A stretch of DNA of 64,000 bases, taken from positions 3,518,501 to 3,582,500 of the forward strand of contig NZ_SGXG01000001.1 in the NCBI RefSeq assembly GCF_004216715.1. The letters run 5' to 3'. This stretch comes from Cecembia calidifontis. GTDB lineage: Bacteria > Bacteroidota > Bacteroidia > Cytophagales > Cyclobacteriaceae. Shown one piece after another: positions 1 through 9,456 of the stretch. Both the position numbers and the translations under genes were made by a program. The notes beneath the pieces are model-generated. The model saw only the letters and a program-made list of their open reading frames with translations, searched no databases and was not told the DNA's origin. How positions within the stretch are numbered: the first letter of the stretch is position 1; the number at the start of each line of letters is the position of its first letter.

Positions 1-579
1 TACCTGAATTCTGAAAGCAGCATTACTTATTTAACCGATTTTTCAGACAAGAGAACAATTCACCTTAAAGGAGAAGCATTTTTTGAAGTTCAATCCGATC
101 CATCCAAACCCTTTACTGTTGTTACCGGCCCTATAAGTACTCAGGCCCTTGGAACAAGCTTTAATATCAATGCCTATGAAGAAGACCTGGAAATTATTGT
201 GGCCCTTGCTTCAGGCAAAATCAAAGTTAGCCATGAATTGAATGGGCAGGAAGTTTTTGTAGATCCAGGGGAGGCCGTCGATTATAATATGGGTGATTCC
301 CATATAACAAAGGATCAAGTGGATATCCAAAAGATTTTGAATTGGAAAAACGGCATTCTCCACTTTGAAAAAATCCCTTTTCCTCAGGTAATCAAAACAC
401 TGGAAAGGTGGTATGGGGTGGATTTTGAAGTTAAAAATCAAAAGGACCTTCCGCTTTATAAATGTTCAGGAACATTTCAACCCAATGAATACCTCAGCAA
501 TGTTTTGGCTGTTTTGGCACATTCAGTGGATTTCAACTATACCATACAGGGAAAAAAAGTAATTCTGGAATTTAAATGA
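1..579 (+). CDS. FecR-family anti-sigma factor, C-terminal part (5' end outside window)
   Basis: The reading frame is open from base 1, so this is the 3' part of a longer gene; the first internal Met at 199 is not the start. The visible protein has the FecR core (HLKGEAFFEV, then a TQALGTSFNINAY-type segment) followed by the C-terminal DUF4974-like domain (LERWYGVDFEV, CSGTFQPNEYLSNVLAVLA). FecR proteins span the inner membrane, sense the STN domain of an outer-membrane TonB receptor and control an ECF sigma factor. The SusC-like gene 125 bases downstream carries such an STN domain, so the two are the expected signalling pair. The sigma factor gene would lie upstream of the window. Family assignment is firm; the inducer is unknown. 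Confidence 0.9.
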   Translation, partial: YLNSESSITYLTDFSDKRTIHLKGEAFFEVQSDPSKPFTVVTGPISTQALGTSFNINAYEEDLEIIVALASGKIKVSHELNGQEVFVDPGEAVDYNMGDSHITKDQVDIQKILNWKNGILHFEKIPFPQVIKTLERWYGVDFEVKNQKDLPLYKCSGTFQPNEYLSNVLAVLAHSVDFNYTIQGKKVILEFK

Positions 580-703
580 CATGCCTATGAAACATCAAAA
601 AAACTAACCATTTCCAAACCTATTACCCAAGCTCTCAAACCAAATTTATAATCAACTTGGGAATACCATAATTATTTGTTTGTACAATTTATCAACCCAA
701 AAT

Positions 704-3700
704 ATGAAACCTAATATTTACCAAACAATGATTGTGGTCTTCAAATGGGCAAGCAGCATTGCCCTTTTCCTGACCATAAGTCTTCAAGCAACAGCAAGCA
801 AAAGTGAATCGGTCCAGATAAAAAGTATTGATGAAGTATTTATCAAACTTGATATCCGGGAAGGAAACATTGAAGAAATCCTTAAATCCATAGAGCAAAA
901 AACAGAGTTCAGTTTCTTCTACACAGATAAGAACATCAAAGATGACCAGCGCCTTCAGTTAAGCAGAACAAGAGGAACAGTTGCTGAATTTTTAACTGAG
1001 GTAGCCAGCCAAAAACAATTACATTTTAAGCAGGTCAACCATGTGATCAGTGTAAGGTCCACATCCGAAAATTTCAGTGAAAAAAGGGTTGATGTAGAGA
1101 TCAACAATATGAATGTAGAGATCCGTGGTAAAGTAACCAGCTCATCAGGAGAAACAATTCCCGGTGTTGCTATTTCTGTTTTGGGTACTACCATCGGCAC
1201 CGTAACTGATATTGATGGTAATTACAGAATTTCAGTACCTGAAGGTTCCATCCTTGTTTTCTCCTATATTGGTTATACGACTCAAAGGGTAGCCATCGGG
1301 AACAGAACCGTTATTGATATAGTAATGGAGCCGGAAGCTCAGGCATTGGAAGAGGTGGTAATTGCTGCTTTAGGTATCCAAAAAACCTCAAGGAGTATCG
1401 GATATTCGGCTACCAATGTTAGTTCTGACGATGTTACCATCAACAGGACACCCAACTTTATGAATGCCCTTCAGGGAAAAATTGCAGGGGTTAACATCTC
1501 ATCCCTTGGAACTGGACCTGGCGGTACTTCTAAAGTGAGGATAAGAGGCCAGTCTTCCATCGGAGGTCAAAACAACCCTCTGATTGTTGTAAATGGGATA
1601 CCTATTGACAATACCAACTTCGGTACAAGACCGGGAAACCAAGGGGCTGATAATTCTTTTGGCCAAAGAGGTGGCGGTGTGACAGCTGATGGTGGTGATG
1701 GTCTAAGCAGTATCAACCCAGATGATATTGAAAGCATGACAGTCCTGAAAGGTGCTGCAGCTTCTGCGCTTTATGGTTCAAGGGCCAAGGACGGTGTGAT
1801 CATGATCAATACCAAATCCAAGGGAACCGCAAAAGGAATAGGAGTGACTTATAACATTAACCACACCATTGAGCAGCCTTTGGACTTTACCGATTACCAA
1901 TATGAATATGGCCAAGGGGAATTTGGGGTAAGGCCTACCACCCCTAACCCTACCTCAGGACAATGGTCATTCGGTGAAAGATTCGCCCCTGGAATGACTC
2001 AGGTATTGTTTAATGGAATCGTTGTTCCTTATGAACCTGTAAGAAACCGAATCAGAACTTTCTTCAGAAATGGACAGAATACCACCAATACAATTTCACT
2101 TGCTACAAGCAATGATAAAGGCGGTATGAGTTTTTCATTTGCAGATTTGAATAGTAAGGGTATAGTACCTAACAATACCTTCAATAGAAAAACATTTAAT
2201 TTTGGTTTTACCCATGATTTCAGTAAGAAATTAAGCTTTAGAGGTAACATCAATTATTCTATTGAGAAAAACAACAATCCTCCCAATATCGCTGATCAGG
2301 ACAACTCCATTCCTACGGCAATTTACAATATGGCCAATTCTATGCCATTTGATGTGCTAAGGGATAATGCTTTTGATGCAGAAGGTAACGAGGCCATTTA
2401 TTCAAGGTTCAGAAATAGGACCAATCCGTATTTTACCCTTAAAAAACAGTTTAATGAAATAAAAAGGGACAGGATTTTTGGAAATATTGCAGCAGTTTAC
2501 CGCTTCACTGATTGGCTTTACATTCAGGGAAGGGTAGGCCAGGATTATTGGTCCAGGACCCAAAAGGTAAACAATTTCCCAACCGGACAGGCTTCCAGGG
2601 CACCAGCCCCTCCAGGTTTTGTCAATGGAGTCTTGACACAGGAAGCCAGAAATTTCAGGGAAATCAATGCAGACTTCATCTTATCCGCAAATAAGGAATT
2701 TGGGGATTTTGCAATAGATGCCAATGTGGGTGGTAACTACATGAAAAGAGAATCAGAACTTCATAGTACGCAGGTAACTGATTTTGTAATCAGGGATTTA
2801 TATACTGTACAAAACGGTAGGGCCAAAGATCCAATTTATGATAAAGTGGAAAGAGGTGTGAATTCATTATTTGCTTTTGCTGAATTTTCCTACAAGAAAT
2901 TCTTATATATCAACGGTACCGTAAGAAATGACTGGTTTTCGACCCTTTCTCCTGCAAACAGAAGCATTCTTTACCCTTCCATTTCAACCAGCTGGGTTTT
3001 CACGGAAAATACAGGTTCCAATGACTGGTTCAATTTTGGCAAACTTAGGTTAGCATACGCAGAAGTTGGTAGTGATTCTGACGTTGCTCCATATTCCAAT
3101 GTTTTGTTCTATGGTATCAATGCCAACCTGTTTAACGGACAACCAGTTGGACAGCCCATCGGAAATACCGTTCCCAACCCGAACCTAAAACCCATGAGGG
3201 TATCGGAAACAGAAGTAGGTCTGGAAATGCGCTTGTTACAGGGTAGATTATTGTTGGATTTGGCAGCTTACAATAAAATCACCAATGACCAGATTGTGAC
3301 GGCACAGATTTCTGATGCCTCAGGGTTTATTAATACTTCCATCAACAGCGGTAGAAGCCGAAACAGAGGGGTGGAAATGTTGATTACCGGTGTACCTGTT
3401 GAAGTTGGCAATTTCACTTGGGAAGCCTCCTTCAATGCAGCTTACAATAAAACTTTGGTCCTAAGCCTATTAACAGATACCCCAGGTGAGAGAATCACAG
3501 TAGGTACCCACGTATTCAACGGTGAGTTGAGACAAGTGGTGGGCAAGGAAATGGGACAAGTAACCGGGTTTGGCTTCTTAAGAGATGATCAAGGCCGTAA
3601 AATTTTTGGTGCCAATGGTCTTCCCCTAAGAACTCCGGATCAAGTGGAATTTGGAAGTGCTTTACCAAGATGGATTGGCGGTATTACCAACACATTCAAT

Positions 3701-4186
3701 TACAAGGGTTTCAACTTCTCTTTCTTGGTAGACTTTAGATTAGGTGGTGTGATGATATCAGGTACCAACTTCAATGCTGTCCGACATGGTTTGCATAAGA
3801 TGACATTGGAAGGCCGAGAAGGTGGAGTAGTAGGAGATGGAGTCAATCTAGCGGGTGAACGAAATACCGTAGTGGCGCCCGTTCAATCCTATTGGGAAAT
3901 CGTAAGGTCTCAGGGTCTGGTAGAACCGGTGGTATATGATGCGGGATTTTGGAAATTGAGACAGGTGACTGCCGGTTATGACTTCACCAAATTCATTCCA
4001 GAAAGATGGCCAATTACCGGAGTAAGATTGAACCTTGTTGCCAATAACGTTCTCATGCTGAAAAAATGGGTGGATAATATTGATCCGGAATCCTTTGGCT
4101 ATACCTCTGATAACCTTGTCGGATTGGAAGCTACAGGTCTGCCCACTACAAGAGGCATTGGTTTCAACCTTAATGTCAAATTCTAA
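704..4186 (+). CDS. SusC/RagA-family TonB-linked outer membrane receptor with STN domain
   Basis: About 1160 aa, the usual SusC length. The N-terminus has a hydrophobic signal segment (FKWASSIALFLTISLQATA), then an STN domain (FIKLDIREGNIEEILKSIE), a carboxypeptidase-like regulatory domain (VEIRGKVTSSSGETIPGVAI), a TonB plug with the SusC-type VRIRGQSS and VLKGAAASALYGSRA motifs, and a long beta-barrel ending in aromatic-rich strands (GIGFNLNVKF). The frame opens at a TTG at 680, but the ATG at 704 gives a more normal signal peptide. It imports a ligand across the outer membrane with the SusD-like lipoprotein 12 bases downstream. The STN domain implies that ligand binding also signals to FecR. 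The substrate is not readable from the sequence; the downstream enzymes suggest an organic or sugar acid. Confidence 0.95.
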   Translation: MKPNIYQTMIVVFKWASSIALFLTISLQATASKSESVQIKSIDEVFIKLDIREGNIEEILKSIEQKTEFSFFYTDKNIKDDQRLQLSRTRGTVAEFLTEVASQKQLHFKQVNHVISVRSTSENFSEKRVDVEINNMNVEIRGKVTSSSGETIPGVAISVLGTTIGTVTDIDGNYRISVPEGSILVFSYIGYTTQRVAIGNRTVIDIVMEPEAQALEEVVIAALGIQKTSRSIGYSATNVSSDDVTINRTPNFMNALQGKIAGVNISSLGTGPGGTSKVRIRGQSSIGGQNNPLIVVNGIPIDNTNFGTRPGNQGADNSFGQRGGGVTADGGDGLSSINPDDIESMTVLKGAAASALYGSRAKDGVIMINTKSKGTAKGIGVTYNINHTIEQPLDFTDYQYEYGQGEFGVRPTTPNPTSGQWSFGERFAPGMTQVLFNGIVVPYEPVRNRIRTFFRNGQNTTNTISLATSNDKGGMSFSFADLNSKGIVPNNTFNRKTFNFGFTHDFSKKLSFRGNINYSIEKNNNPPNIADQDNSIPTAIYNMANSMPFDVLRDNAFDAEGNEAIYSRFRNRTNPYFTLKKQFNEIKRDRIFGNIAAVYRFTDWLYIQGRVGQDYWSRTQKVNNFPTGQASRAPAPPGFVNGVLTQEARNFREINADFILSANKEFGDFAIDANVGGNYMKRESELHSTQVTDFVIRDLYTVQNGRAKDPIYDKVERGVNSLFAFAEFSYKKFLYINGTVRNDWFSTLSPANRSILYPSISTSWVFTENTGSNDWFNFGKLRLAYAEVGSDSDVAPYSNVLFYGINANLFNGQPVGQPIGNTVPNPNLKPMRVSETEVGLEMRLLQGRLLLDLAAYNKITNDQIVTAQISDASGFINTSINSGRSRNRGVEMLITGVPVEVGNFTWEASFNAAYNKTLVLSLLTDTPGERITVGTHVFNGELRQVVGKEMGQVTGFGFLRDDQGRKIFGANGLPLRTPDQVEFGSALPRWIGGITNTFNYKGFNFSFLVDFRLGGVMISGTNFNAVRHGLHKMTLEGREGGVVGDGVNLAGERNTVVAPVQSYWEIVRSQGLVEPVVYDAGFWKLRQVTAGYDFTKFIPERWPITGVRLNLVANNVLMLKKWVDNIDPESFGYTSDNLVGLEATGLPTTRGIGFNLNVKF

Positions 4187-4198
4187 AACAGCATAATC

Positions 4199-5719
4199 AT
4201 GAAAACGATATTTAAATACATATGGGTAGTGCTTTTCTTGGGATATAGCACCTCATGCGATCAAAATTTTGATGAGCTCAATACCAATAGGGTTGCAGCT
4301 ACCGCCATTGATGAAATGTTTCAGATCAACCAGGCAATCATTTCAGCCGGACCTACCTCTTTTGGTATTCTGGTATATGAAGTGGGAGCGGTACAGCATA
4401 TCATATCGCCCAACTCAGGGGTTCTTGCTGGAGCGAATTTCAATCAGGATAACAGGGCAGCTACCCAATCCAATTGGCAGCAGTATTATAGGAACGTCAT
4501 CAAAAACACCAAAGATGTTTTGAGCCGGATTGGTAATAACCCTGCCCGAAGCAATTTGACGCAAATGACCAGAATCATTCAGGCCTATGCCTTTATGGTT
4601 CTGACAGATACTTATGGCTCTATACCTTATAGAGAGGCTGGAGTAGGTTTTAGTCAACAGGTGTTCTTTCCTTCCTATGATCCACAGGAATTCATCTATA
4701 CGGATATCATCAAAGAATTGGAAGAAGCATCTGCCGCACTGAGTGCTTCAGGACGCAGAGAAACAGCTGATGTGTTATTTGGCGGAGATGTAGAGAAATG
4801 GAGAAAATTCGGTTATTCCCTGATGCTCAGGGCAGGTATGAGAATCAGTAAGGCCAACCCTTCATTGGCACAACAGACTGTTGCCAAGGCATTTGCAGGA
4901 GGTGTGATTCTGACCAATGCGGATAATGCAGCGGTAAGGCACGACGCCAATTACCTGAATCCTGCAGGAAACACCCTTAATGCTACGGAAGCCGCAAACT
5001 TTTATTTGACAGAACCTTTTGTCAATTTCCTGAAAAACTCCAATGATCCAAGACTTAGCGCCATTGCAGTCAGGTATGTTGGTGCTACTTCAGGACCTAC
5101 CCAAACAGTCGATAGGCAATCCTTTGATCCAGCTCTTCAAGTCGGGATGCCTATGGGCAATGACAACGCTGGGGCTGTAAGAGCTGCTGCGGAAAAAGGT
5201 TTGGCAAGTTTCTATGAATTCAGCCAAGCGGACAGGAGAAGGATTAACAAATTGACTGCGCCAAGTTTTATGGTAACTGCCTCTCAGACCCTGTTGTTGT
5301 TGGCTGAAGCAAGACACCTCGGATGGATTACCGCAGGTACGGTTGAGGAGTACTATAATGCAGGCGTCAGAGAGCATATGCTCCAAATGGCTTCTTATGA
5401 CGCTTTGATGGCGATTGCACCTGCGGCGATTGATGCCTATTTGGCTGCCAATCCCCTTAATCCGGCCACAGCTGTCAAACAGATCAATGAGCAATATTGG
5501 ATTTCCTCCTTTATGAATGGCCCTGAAGCATTTGCCAATTTTAGAAGATCCGGTTTCCCTGAATTAGCTCCTAATCCATTCCCTGGAAGAGAAGTTCTTT
5601 TTATCAACAGGCTTACCTATCCAAATTCCGAAATCTCTGTGAACTCCGAAAAAGTTCAGGCGGCAATTGCTGCCCAAGGTCCGGATAATTTGGAAACAAA
5701 AGTCTGGTGGAACAGATAA
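4199..5719 (+). CDS. SusD/RagB-family outer membrane lipoprotein
   Basis: The protein is 506 aa with a lipoprotein signal ending at Cys20 (LFLGYSTSC), followed by the typical DQNFDELNTNR start of SusD-like_2 proteins. Helical TPR-like segments (AYAFMVLTDTYGSIPYREA, KWRKFGYSLMLRAGMRISK) and the C-terminal motif (INEQYWISSFMNGPEAFANFRRSG) fit the family. It forms the lid over the SusC channel and captures substrate at the cell surface. It lies 12 bases after susC and is followed immediately by a strong terminator, so susCD form one unit. Substrate unknown. Confidence 0.95.
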   Translation: MKTIFKYIWVVLFLGYSTSCDQNFDELNTNRVAATAIDEMFQINQAIISAGPTSFGILVYEVGAVQHIISPNSGVLAGANFNQDNRAATQSNWQQYYRNVIKNTKDVLSRIGNNPARSNLTQMTRIIQAYAFMVLTDTYGSIPYREAGVGFSQQVFFPSYDPQEFIYTDIIKELEEASAALSASGRRETADVLFGGDVEKWRKFGYSLMLRAGMRISKANPSLAQQTVAKAFAGGVILTNADNAAVRHDANYLNPAGNTLNATEAANFYLTEPFVNFLKNSNDPRLSAIAVRYVGATSGPTQTVDRQSFDPALQVGMPMGNDNAGAVRAAAEKGLASFYEFSQADRRRINKLTAPSFMVTASQTLLLLAEARHLGWITAGTVEEYYNAGVREHMLQMASYDALMAIAPAAIDAYLAANPLNPATAVKQINEQYWISSFMNGPEAFANFRRSGFPELAPNPFPGREVLFINRLTYPNSEISVNSEKVQAAIAAQGPDNLETKVWWNR

Positions 5720-5731
5720 TTTTAAAAAGCA

Positions 5732-5766
5732 GGCAGGTCCGCTTTGTGTCCGGACCTGCCTTTTTT
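5732..5766 (+). terminator. Intrinsic terminator after susD
   Basis: A perfect 10-bp stem (GGCAGGTCCG / CGGACCTGCC) with a 9-nt loop is followed by six T. It begins 13 bases after the susD stop and would separate susCD from the enzyme genes, or reduce read-through into them. Confidence 0.9.
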
Positions 5767-5804
5767 ATCCAACCAATTTTGTGTTAACAATAATTCTTCC
5801 CAAA

Positions 5805-6740
5805 ATGATTCAAAAAATTACATTATCGATTCTATCATTATTTCTTATCCTTTCTTATGTGCAAGCGCAGCAAATTTCAAAAGAGGAAATGCTGTTCCTA
5901 ACCCAGGAATGGAAGGGAGAACGGTTTGAGGATGGCAGACCGAAAGTTCCGGATGGGATATTGGAAAGGATGAAGCATGTGACCCATGAGGAAGCTTGGG
6001 CAGTGATGCGAAATGCGGGTTATAAATACCAATATGCCGATGGTTGGCAAGTGATTAATCCTGATAGTGTGCTTGTTGGTAGGGCAGTTACAGCCACCTT
6101 TATGCCCGGAAGACCCGATATTCATAACGCCATAGATGAAAGAGGAAAAAAAGAAGGGAAAAGAGGCCAAAATACCTGGCCAGTGGATATTTTAATCAAG
6201 GATGATGTCTATGTGGCCGATCAGTTTGGAATTCATTTGAATGGCCCCACTATTGGGGATAATGTGGGCAATGCCATTTTTGCCAAAACAGGGAAAGGGA
6301 TAGTTTACGACGGGGCCCTAAGAGATATAGTAGGCCTGAAAGAAATTGGTTCCTTTACTTCTTTTTTCACCAGCTACCATCCTTCGCACCACAATCAGCA
6401 GGGAGATATGAATACGATGCTGATTGGCATCAATAAACCCACTAAAATCCGTCAAGTGACGGTGATGGCAGGAGATGTGGTTTTGGGGAGAGATGGCGGT
6501 GTGTCCTTTATTCCACCTCATCTGGCTGAAAGGGTAGTTGTCACTTCAGAAATCGTCCGCTTAAGGGACATGTTTGGTCATGAAAAGATCAAGGCAGGAA
6601 TTTATACAGCTGGTCAGATAGATACCCGTTGGTCAGATGAAATCGAAAAGGATTTTTCAAAATGGCTAAATGACCACATTGATGAGCTACCGGTTCCCAA
6701 GGAGCAGATCCAGGAAATTTTGAAAAACAGGACCTGGTAA
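5805..6740 (+). CDS. Secreted RraA-family protein (HMG aldolase/demethylmenaquinone methyltransferase fold), copy 1
   Basis: The frame opens upstream inside susD, but the ATG at 5805 gives a 311-aa protein with a Sec signal peptide (MIQKITLSILSLFLILSYV, then QAQ) and the same length as its paralogue at 9457. The core holds the RraA motifs: GDNVGNAIFAKTGKGIVYDG and LRD, whose Arg-Asp pair binds substrate and metal in class II pyruvate aldolases of this fold (4-hydroxy-4-methyl-2-oxoglutarate aldolase). RraA-like proteins include pyruvate aldolases and proteins of unknown activity, and a secreted form is unusual. With the dehydratase-like neighbours I infer retro-aldol cleavage of a 2-keto-3-deoxy acid outside the cytoplasm. 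The fold is firm, the reaction tentative. The next gene starts 20 bases downstream. Confidence 0.85.
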   Translation: MIQKITLSILSLFLILSYVQAQQISKEEMLFLTQEWKGERFEDGRPKVPDGILERMKHVTHEEAWAVMRNAGYKYQYADGWQVINPDSVLVGRAVTATFMPGRPDIHNAIDERGKKEGKRGQNTWPVDILIKDDVYVADQFGIHLNGPTIGDNVGNAIFAKTGKGIVYDGALRDIVGLKEIGSFTSFFTSYHPSHHNQQGDMNTMLIGINKPTKIRQVTVMAGDVVLGRDGGVSFIPPHLAERVVVTSEIVRLRDMFGHEKIKAGIYTAGQIDTRWSDEIEKDFSKWLNDHIDELPVPKEQIQEILKNRTW

Positions 6741-6760
6741 TCATTTAAGCCAATAAACAA

Positions 6761-8047
6761 ATGAAAATGGATAATAAGAGAAGGTCTTTTCTTCAAAAAG
6801 GAATGATGACCGGAATCGCGGCATCTGTTTTTCTGCCAAGCTTTGGTTCTGAACTCATTGCAGCCATCGAAAAAGGTCCCCAATATTCAAATCCTTCTGA
6901 CCTTAAGATTACAGGAATTAAAACTGCATTCATGAAAGGGCATGGCACCCACATGTTTGTAAAACTGACTACCAATCAGGGAATCACCGGATATGGTGAG
7001 GCTATGGATGCGGTTAGAGGAACTTATGGGGTGGCTACCGGAACTGATGGTTGGGACAACATGAGCCAGTTTTTGATCGGCCAAAATCCCTTAGATGTCA
7101 ATAAAATTGTTGAACAGATTTTAAGACGTGGACATTTTGGAGGTGCCCAAGGAGGCATGTATGTGGCTGTTATGACAGGCATAGAAATCGCACTTTGGGA
7201 CCTTGCCGGAAAAGCCATGAATCAGCCTGTTTATAGGTTAATGGGTGGAAAGTTTAGGGATAAAATCAGACTTTATTGTGACAGTGCCAGCAGTTCAGAA
7301 AGTCCTGAGGATATGGCGGCCAGTGCCATTGAAGTAAAAAAAGCCGGTTTTACCGCGATAAAATTTGATTTGGATTGGGAAGGAGATCCAGCCAAACAGG
7401 ATGTGTTTAATCGCACGGCATCCAATGGGGAAATAAACCGGATGGTTAAACAGATTACGGCAGTCAGAGAAGCTATCGGAATGGATATGGATTTGTGCCT
7501 TGATGCCCATGGAAGATATGATCTTCCATCAGGAATCAGGATGGCAAAGGAAATGGAGCAGTTTAAACTGATGTTTTTGGAAGAACCAATTCCAGCTGAA
7601 AACCTGGATAGTCTTCGGGAAATAACAAGACAGACAACTACCCCGATTTGTACAGGTGAAAACCAATACCTTGCCCATGATTTCAGAAAAATACTGGAGA
7701 AAAAAGCGGCAGATATAATAATGCCAGACCTTCACAAATGTGGGGGTTTGGGGGAAGGCCAAAGAATTGCCAACCTGGCCAATCTTTATTATGTGCCTGT
7801 GGCCCCTCATATGGTAGCGTCTCCTTTTGGCGCAATGGCAGCCTGTCATTGTTGCGCTTCATTTTCAAATTTTCTTTGTCTTGAATTCCATTGGTTTTCC
7901 AAATGGAAACAGTGGGATGAACTGATATTGGAAGCCCCTATAATCAAAAATGGTTTTATTCATCTCACCGACAAACCAGGCATCGGGGTAACGCCAAATG
8001 AAGAGGCTATCAAGAAATATGCTGTTAAGGACGCCCCGTCATTTTGA
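6761..8047 (+). CDS. Exported mandelate racemase/muconate lactonizing-type enolase, copy 1
   Basis: The 428-aa protein has a twin-arginine-like leader (RRSFLQKGMMTGIAASVFL). It has the enolase N-terminal capping domain (KITGIKTAFMKGHGTHMFVK) and a TIM barrel. Active-site signatures visible in order are IKFD (K-x-D in place of the common K-x-K), CLDAHGRYD (metal Asp), FLEEPIP (metal Glu), CTGEN (metal Glu), IMPDLHKCGG (Asp) and VAPHMVASPFG (His), giving a complete Mg2+ site and a His-Asp dyad. Family members abstract the alpha proton of a carboxylate, usually dehydrating sugar acids to 2-keto-3-deoxy acids or racemising. Tat export fits a metal cofactor loaded in the cytoplasm. It is followed closely by a second paralogue. 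Substrate unknown. Confidence 0.9.
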   Translation: MKMDNKRRSFLQKGMMTGIAASVFLPSFGSELIAAIEKGPQYSNPSDLKITGIKTAFMKGHGTHMFVKLTTNQGITGYGEAMDAVRGTYGVATGTDGWDNMSQFLIGQNPLDVNKIVEQILRRGHFGGAQGGMYVAVMTGIEIALWDLAGKAMNQPVYRLMGGKFRDKIRLYCDSASSSESPEDMAASAIEVKKAGFTAIKFDLDWEGDPAKQDVFNRTASNGEINRMVKQITAVREAIGMDMDLCLDAHGRYDLPSGIRMAKEMEQFKLMFLEEPIPAENLDSLREITRQTTTPICTGENQYLAHDFRKILEKKAADIIMPDLHKCGGLGEGQRIANLANLYYVPVAPHMVASPFGAMAACHCCASFSNFLCLEFHWFSKWKQWDELILEAPIIKNGFIHLTDKPGIGVTPNEEAIKKYAVKDAPSF

Positions 8048-8085
8048 AATACATAAATATTTTAGAAAATCCAAAAAAAACAATA

Positions 8086-9363
8086 ATGAAAGGAAAAGAT
8101 ACAAGAAGATCATTCATACAAAAAGGACTGGTGGCAGGGCTCACTGGAGGAGCTTTTTTGTCAACATTTGGCCAAGAATTAAGCGCTGCTGTATCAAGGC
8201 AGCGGCCATATTCCAATCCCTCTGACCTCAAAATCACAGATGTCAAATGTGGTTATGTCAGGGGTGCATTGTATGTAAAAATCTATACCAATCAGGATGT
8301 ATGGGGCTGTGGAGAAGCAGTGGATGCCATTCATGGCACTTACCATTTGGTCAAAAGATTGGGAAATCAGATCAAAGGCCAAAGCCCATTGAATCCCAAC
8401 CGTTTGGCTGAACAACTCCGAAAAGGAGCATTCTTTGGAGGTGCACAATCAGGTGTATATGTAGCGGTCTTGACCGCAATTGAGACTGCTTTATGGGACA
8501 TTACTGGAAAAGTTTTTGGCGTCCCGGTATATCAGTTGTTGGGAGGAAAATTCAGGGATAAAATCCGGGTGTATTGTGATACGGCACTTTATACCTCAAC
8601 GAATCCCACTCCCAATGATTATGCCGTGGCTGCAAAAGATGCAGTAGCCCGGGGTTACAATGCGGTGAAATTCGATGTGGATGATGCGAGAGACCCCAAT
8701 AAATATGACAGGTTCAACTGGACTGCAAGTCCGGCAGAAATTGACAGGATGTACAATGCCATTGCTGCAGTTAGGGAAGCTGTTGGTCCGAGAATAGATA
8801 TTTGTGTGGACATGCATGGAAGGTACGATGCGGTGACCGGCTTAAAAATGGCCAAAATGTATGAGCCTTTGAATCTCATGTGGCTGGAAGAACCCATCCC
8901 GGCCGATAATCCAGAGGTGTATAAATCCATCACTTCCCAGACTTCCACCCCCATTTGTACCGGTGAGAATATTTACCTGGCTTATGGATTTACCAGATTG
9001 TTGTCCGAATCAGCGGTGGATATTATAATGCCCGATGTTCAAAAGTGCGGAGGTTTGGGTGAGGCCCAAAGAATTGCCAATCTGGCCAATCTCTACTACG
9101 TGCCCTTTTCTCCCCATATGGTGGCTTCTTTCTTAGGCGCTATGGCAGCGTGCCATGTTTGTGCCTCTGTTCCCAATTTCCAGATCCTGGAATGGCAGAT
9201 TTATATGGATACGGATCAGCTGTGGAAGGATATCGTGACCTATGATGGCCCAAGGACAGAAAACAGCTTCATTACTGTTTCCGAAAAACCCGGAATTGGG
9301 GTAGAAATCAATGAAGAAGGCATGAGAAAGTACGCGGTTCCAGGTGTTCCGTTTTTCGAATAA
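8086..9363 (+). CDS. Exported mandelate racemase/muconate lactonizing-type enolase, copy 2
   Basis: The frame is open from a TTG at 8044 overlapping the previous stop, but the ATG at 8086 places a Tat-like leader (TRRSFIQKGLVAGLTGGAFL) at the N-terminus of a 425-aa protein, so I use 8086. It is closely similar to the preceding enzyme and keeps VKFD (K-x-D), CVDMHGRYD, WLEEPIP, CTGEN, IMPDVQKCGG and FSPHMVAS. The metal site and His-Asp dyad are therefore intact. The pair probably arose by tandem duplication and may differ in stereospecificity; residues around the capping loop differ (GALYVKIYTNQ versus GTHMFVKLTTNQ). A 93-base gap precedes the next gene. Confidence 0.9.
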   Translation: MKGKDTRRSFIQKGLVAGLTGGAFLSTFGQELSAAVSRQRPYSNPSDLKITDVKCGYVRGALYVKIYTNQDVWGCGEAVDAIHGTYHLVKRLGNQIKGQSPLNPNRLAEQLRKGAFFGGAQSGVYVAVLTAIETALWDITGKVFGVPVYQLLGGKFRDKIRVYCDTALYTSTNPTPNDYAVAAKDAVARGYNAVKFDVDDARDPNKYDRFNWTASPAEIDRMYNAIAAVREAVGPRIDICVDMHGRYDAVTGLKMAKMYEPLNLMWLEEPIPADNPEVYKSITSQTSTPICTGENIYLAYGFTRLLSESAVDIIMPDVQKCGGLGEAQRIANLANLYYVPFSPHMVASFLGAMAACHVCASVPNFQILEWQIYMDTDQLWKDIVTYDGPRTENSFITVSEKPGIGVEINEEGMRKYAVPGVPFFE

Positions 9364-9456
9364 AGTCAGACACCATCATCAGATTGAAATAATTGAAAAT
9401 AATTTCAATCCATCAGGTGCTGTTGTATAATCAAGTTTAACCCGAAATTAACCATT

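Noticed and set aside
5090..5494. 134-codon minus-strand frame inside susD
   Set aside because: Shadow of the SusD-like gene; no independent motif or start context.
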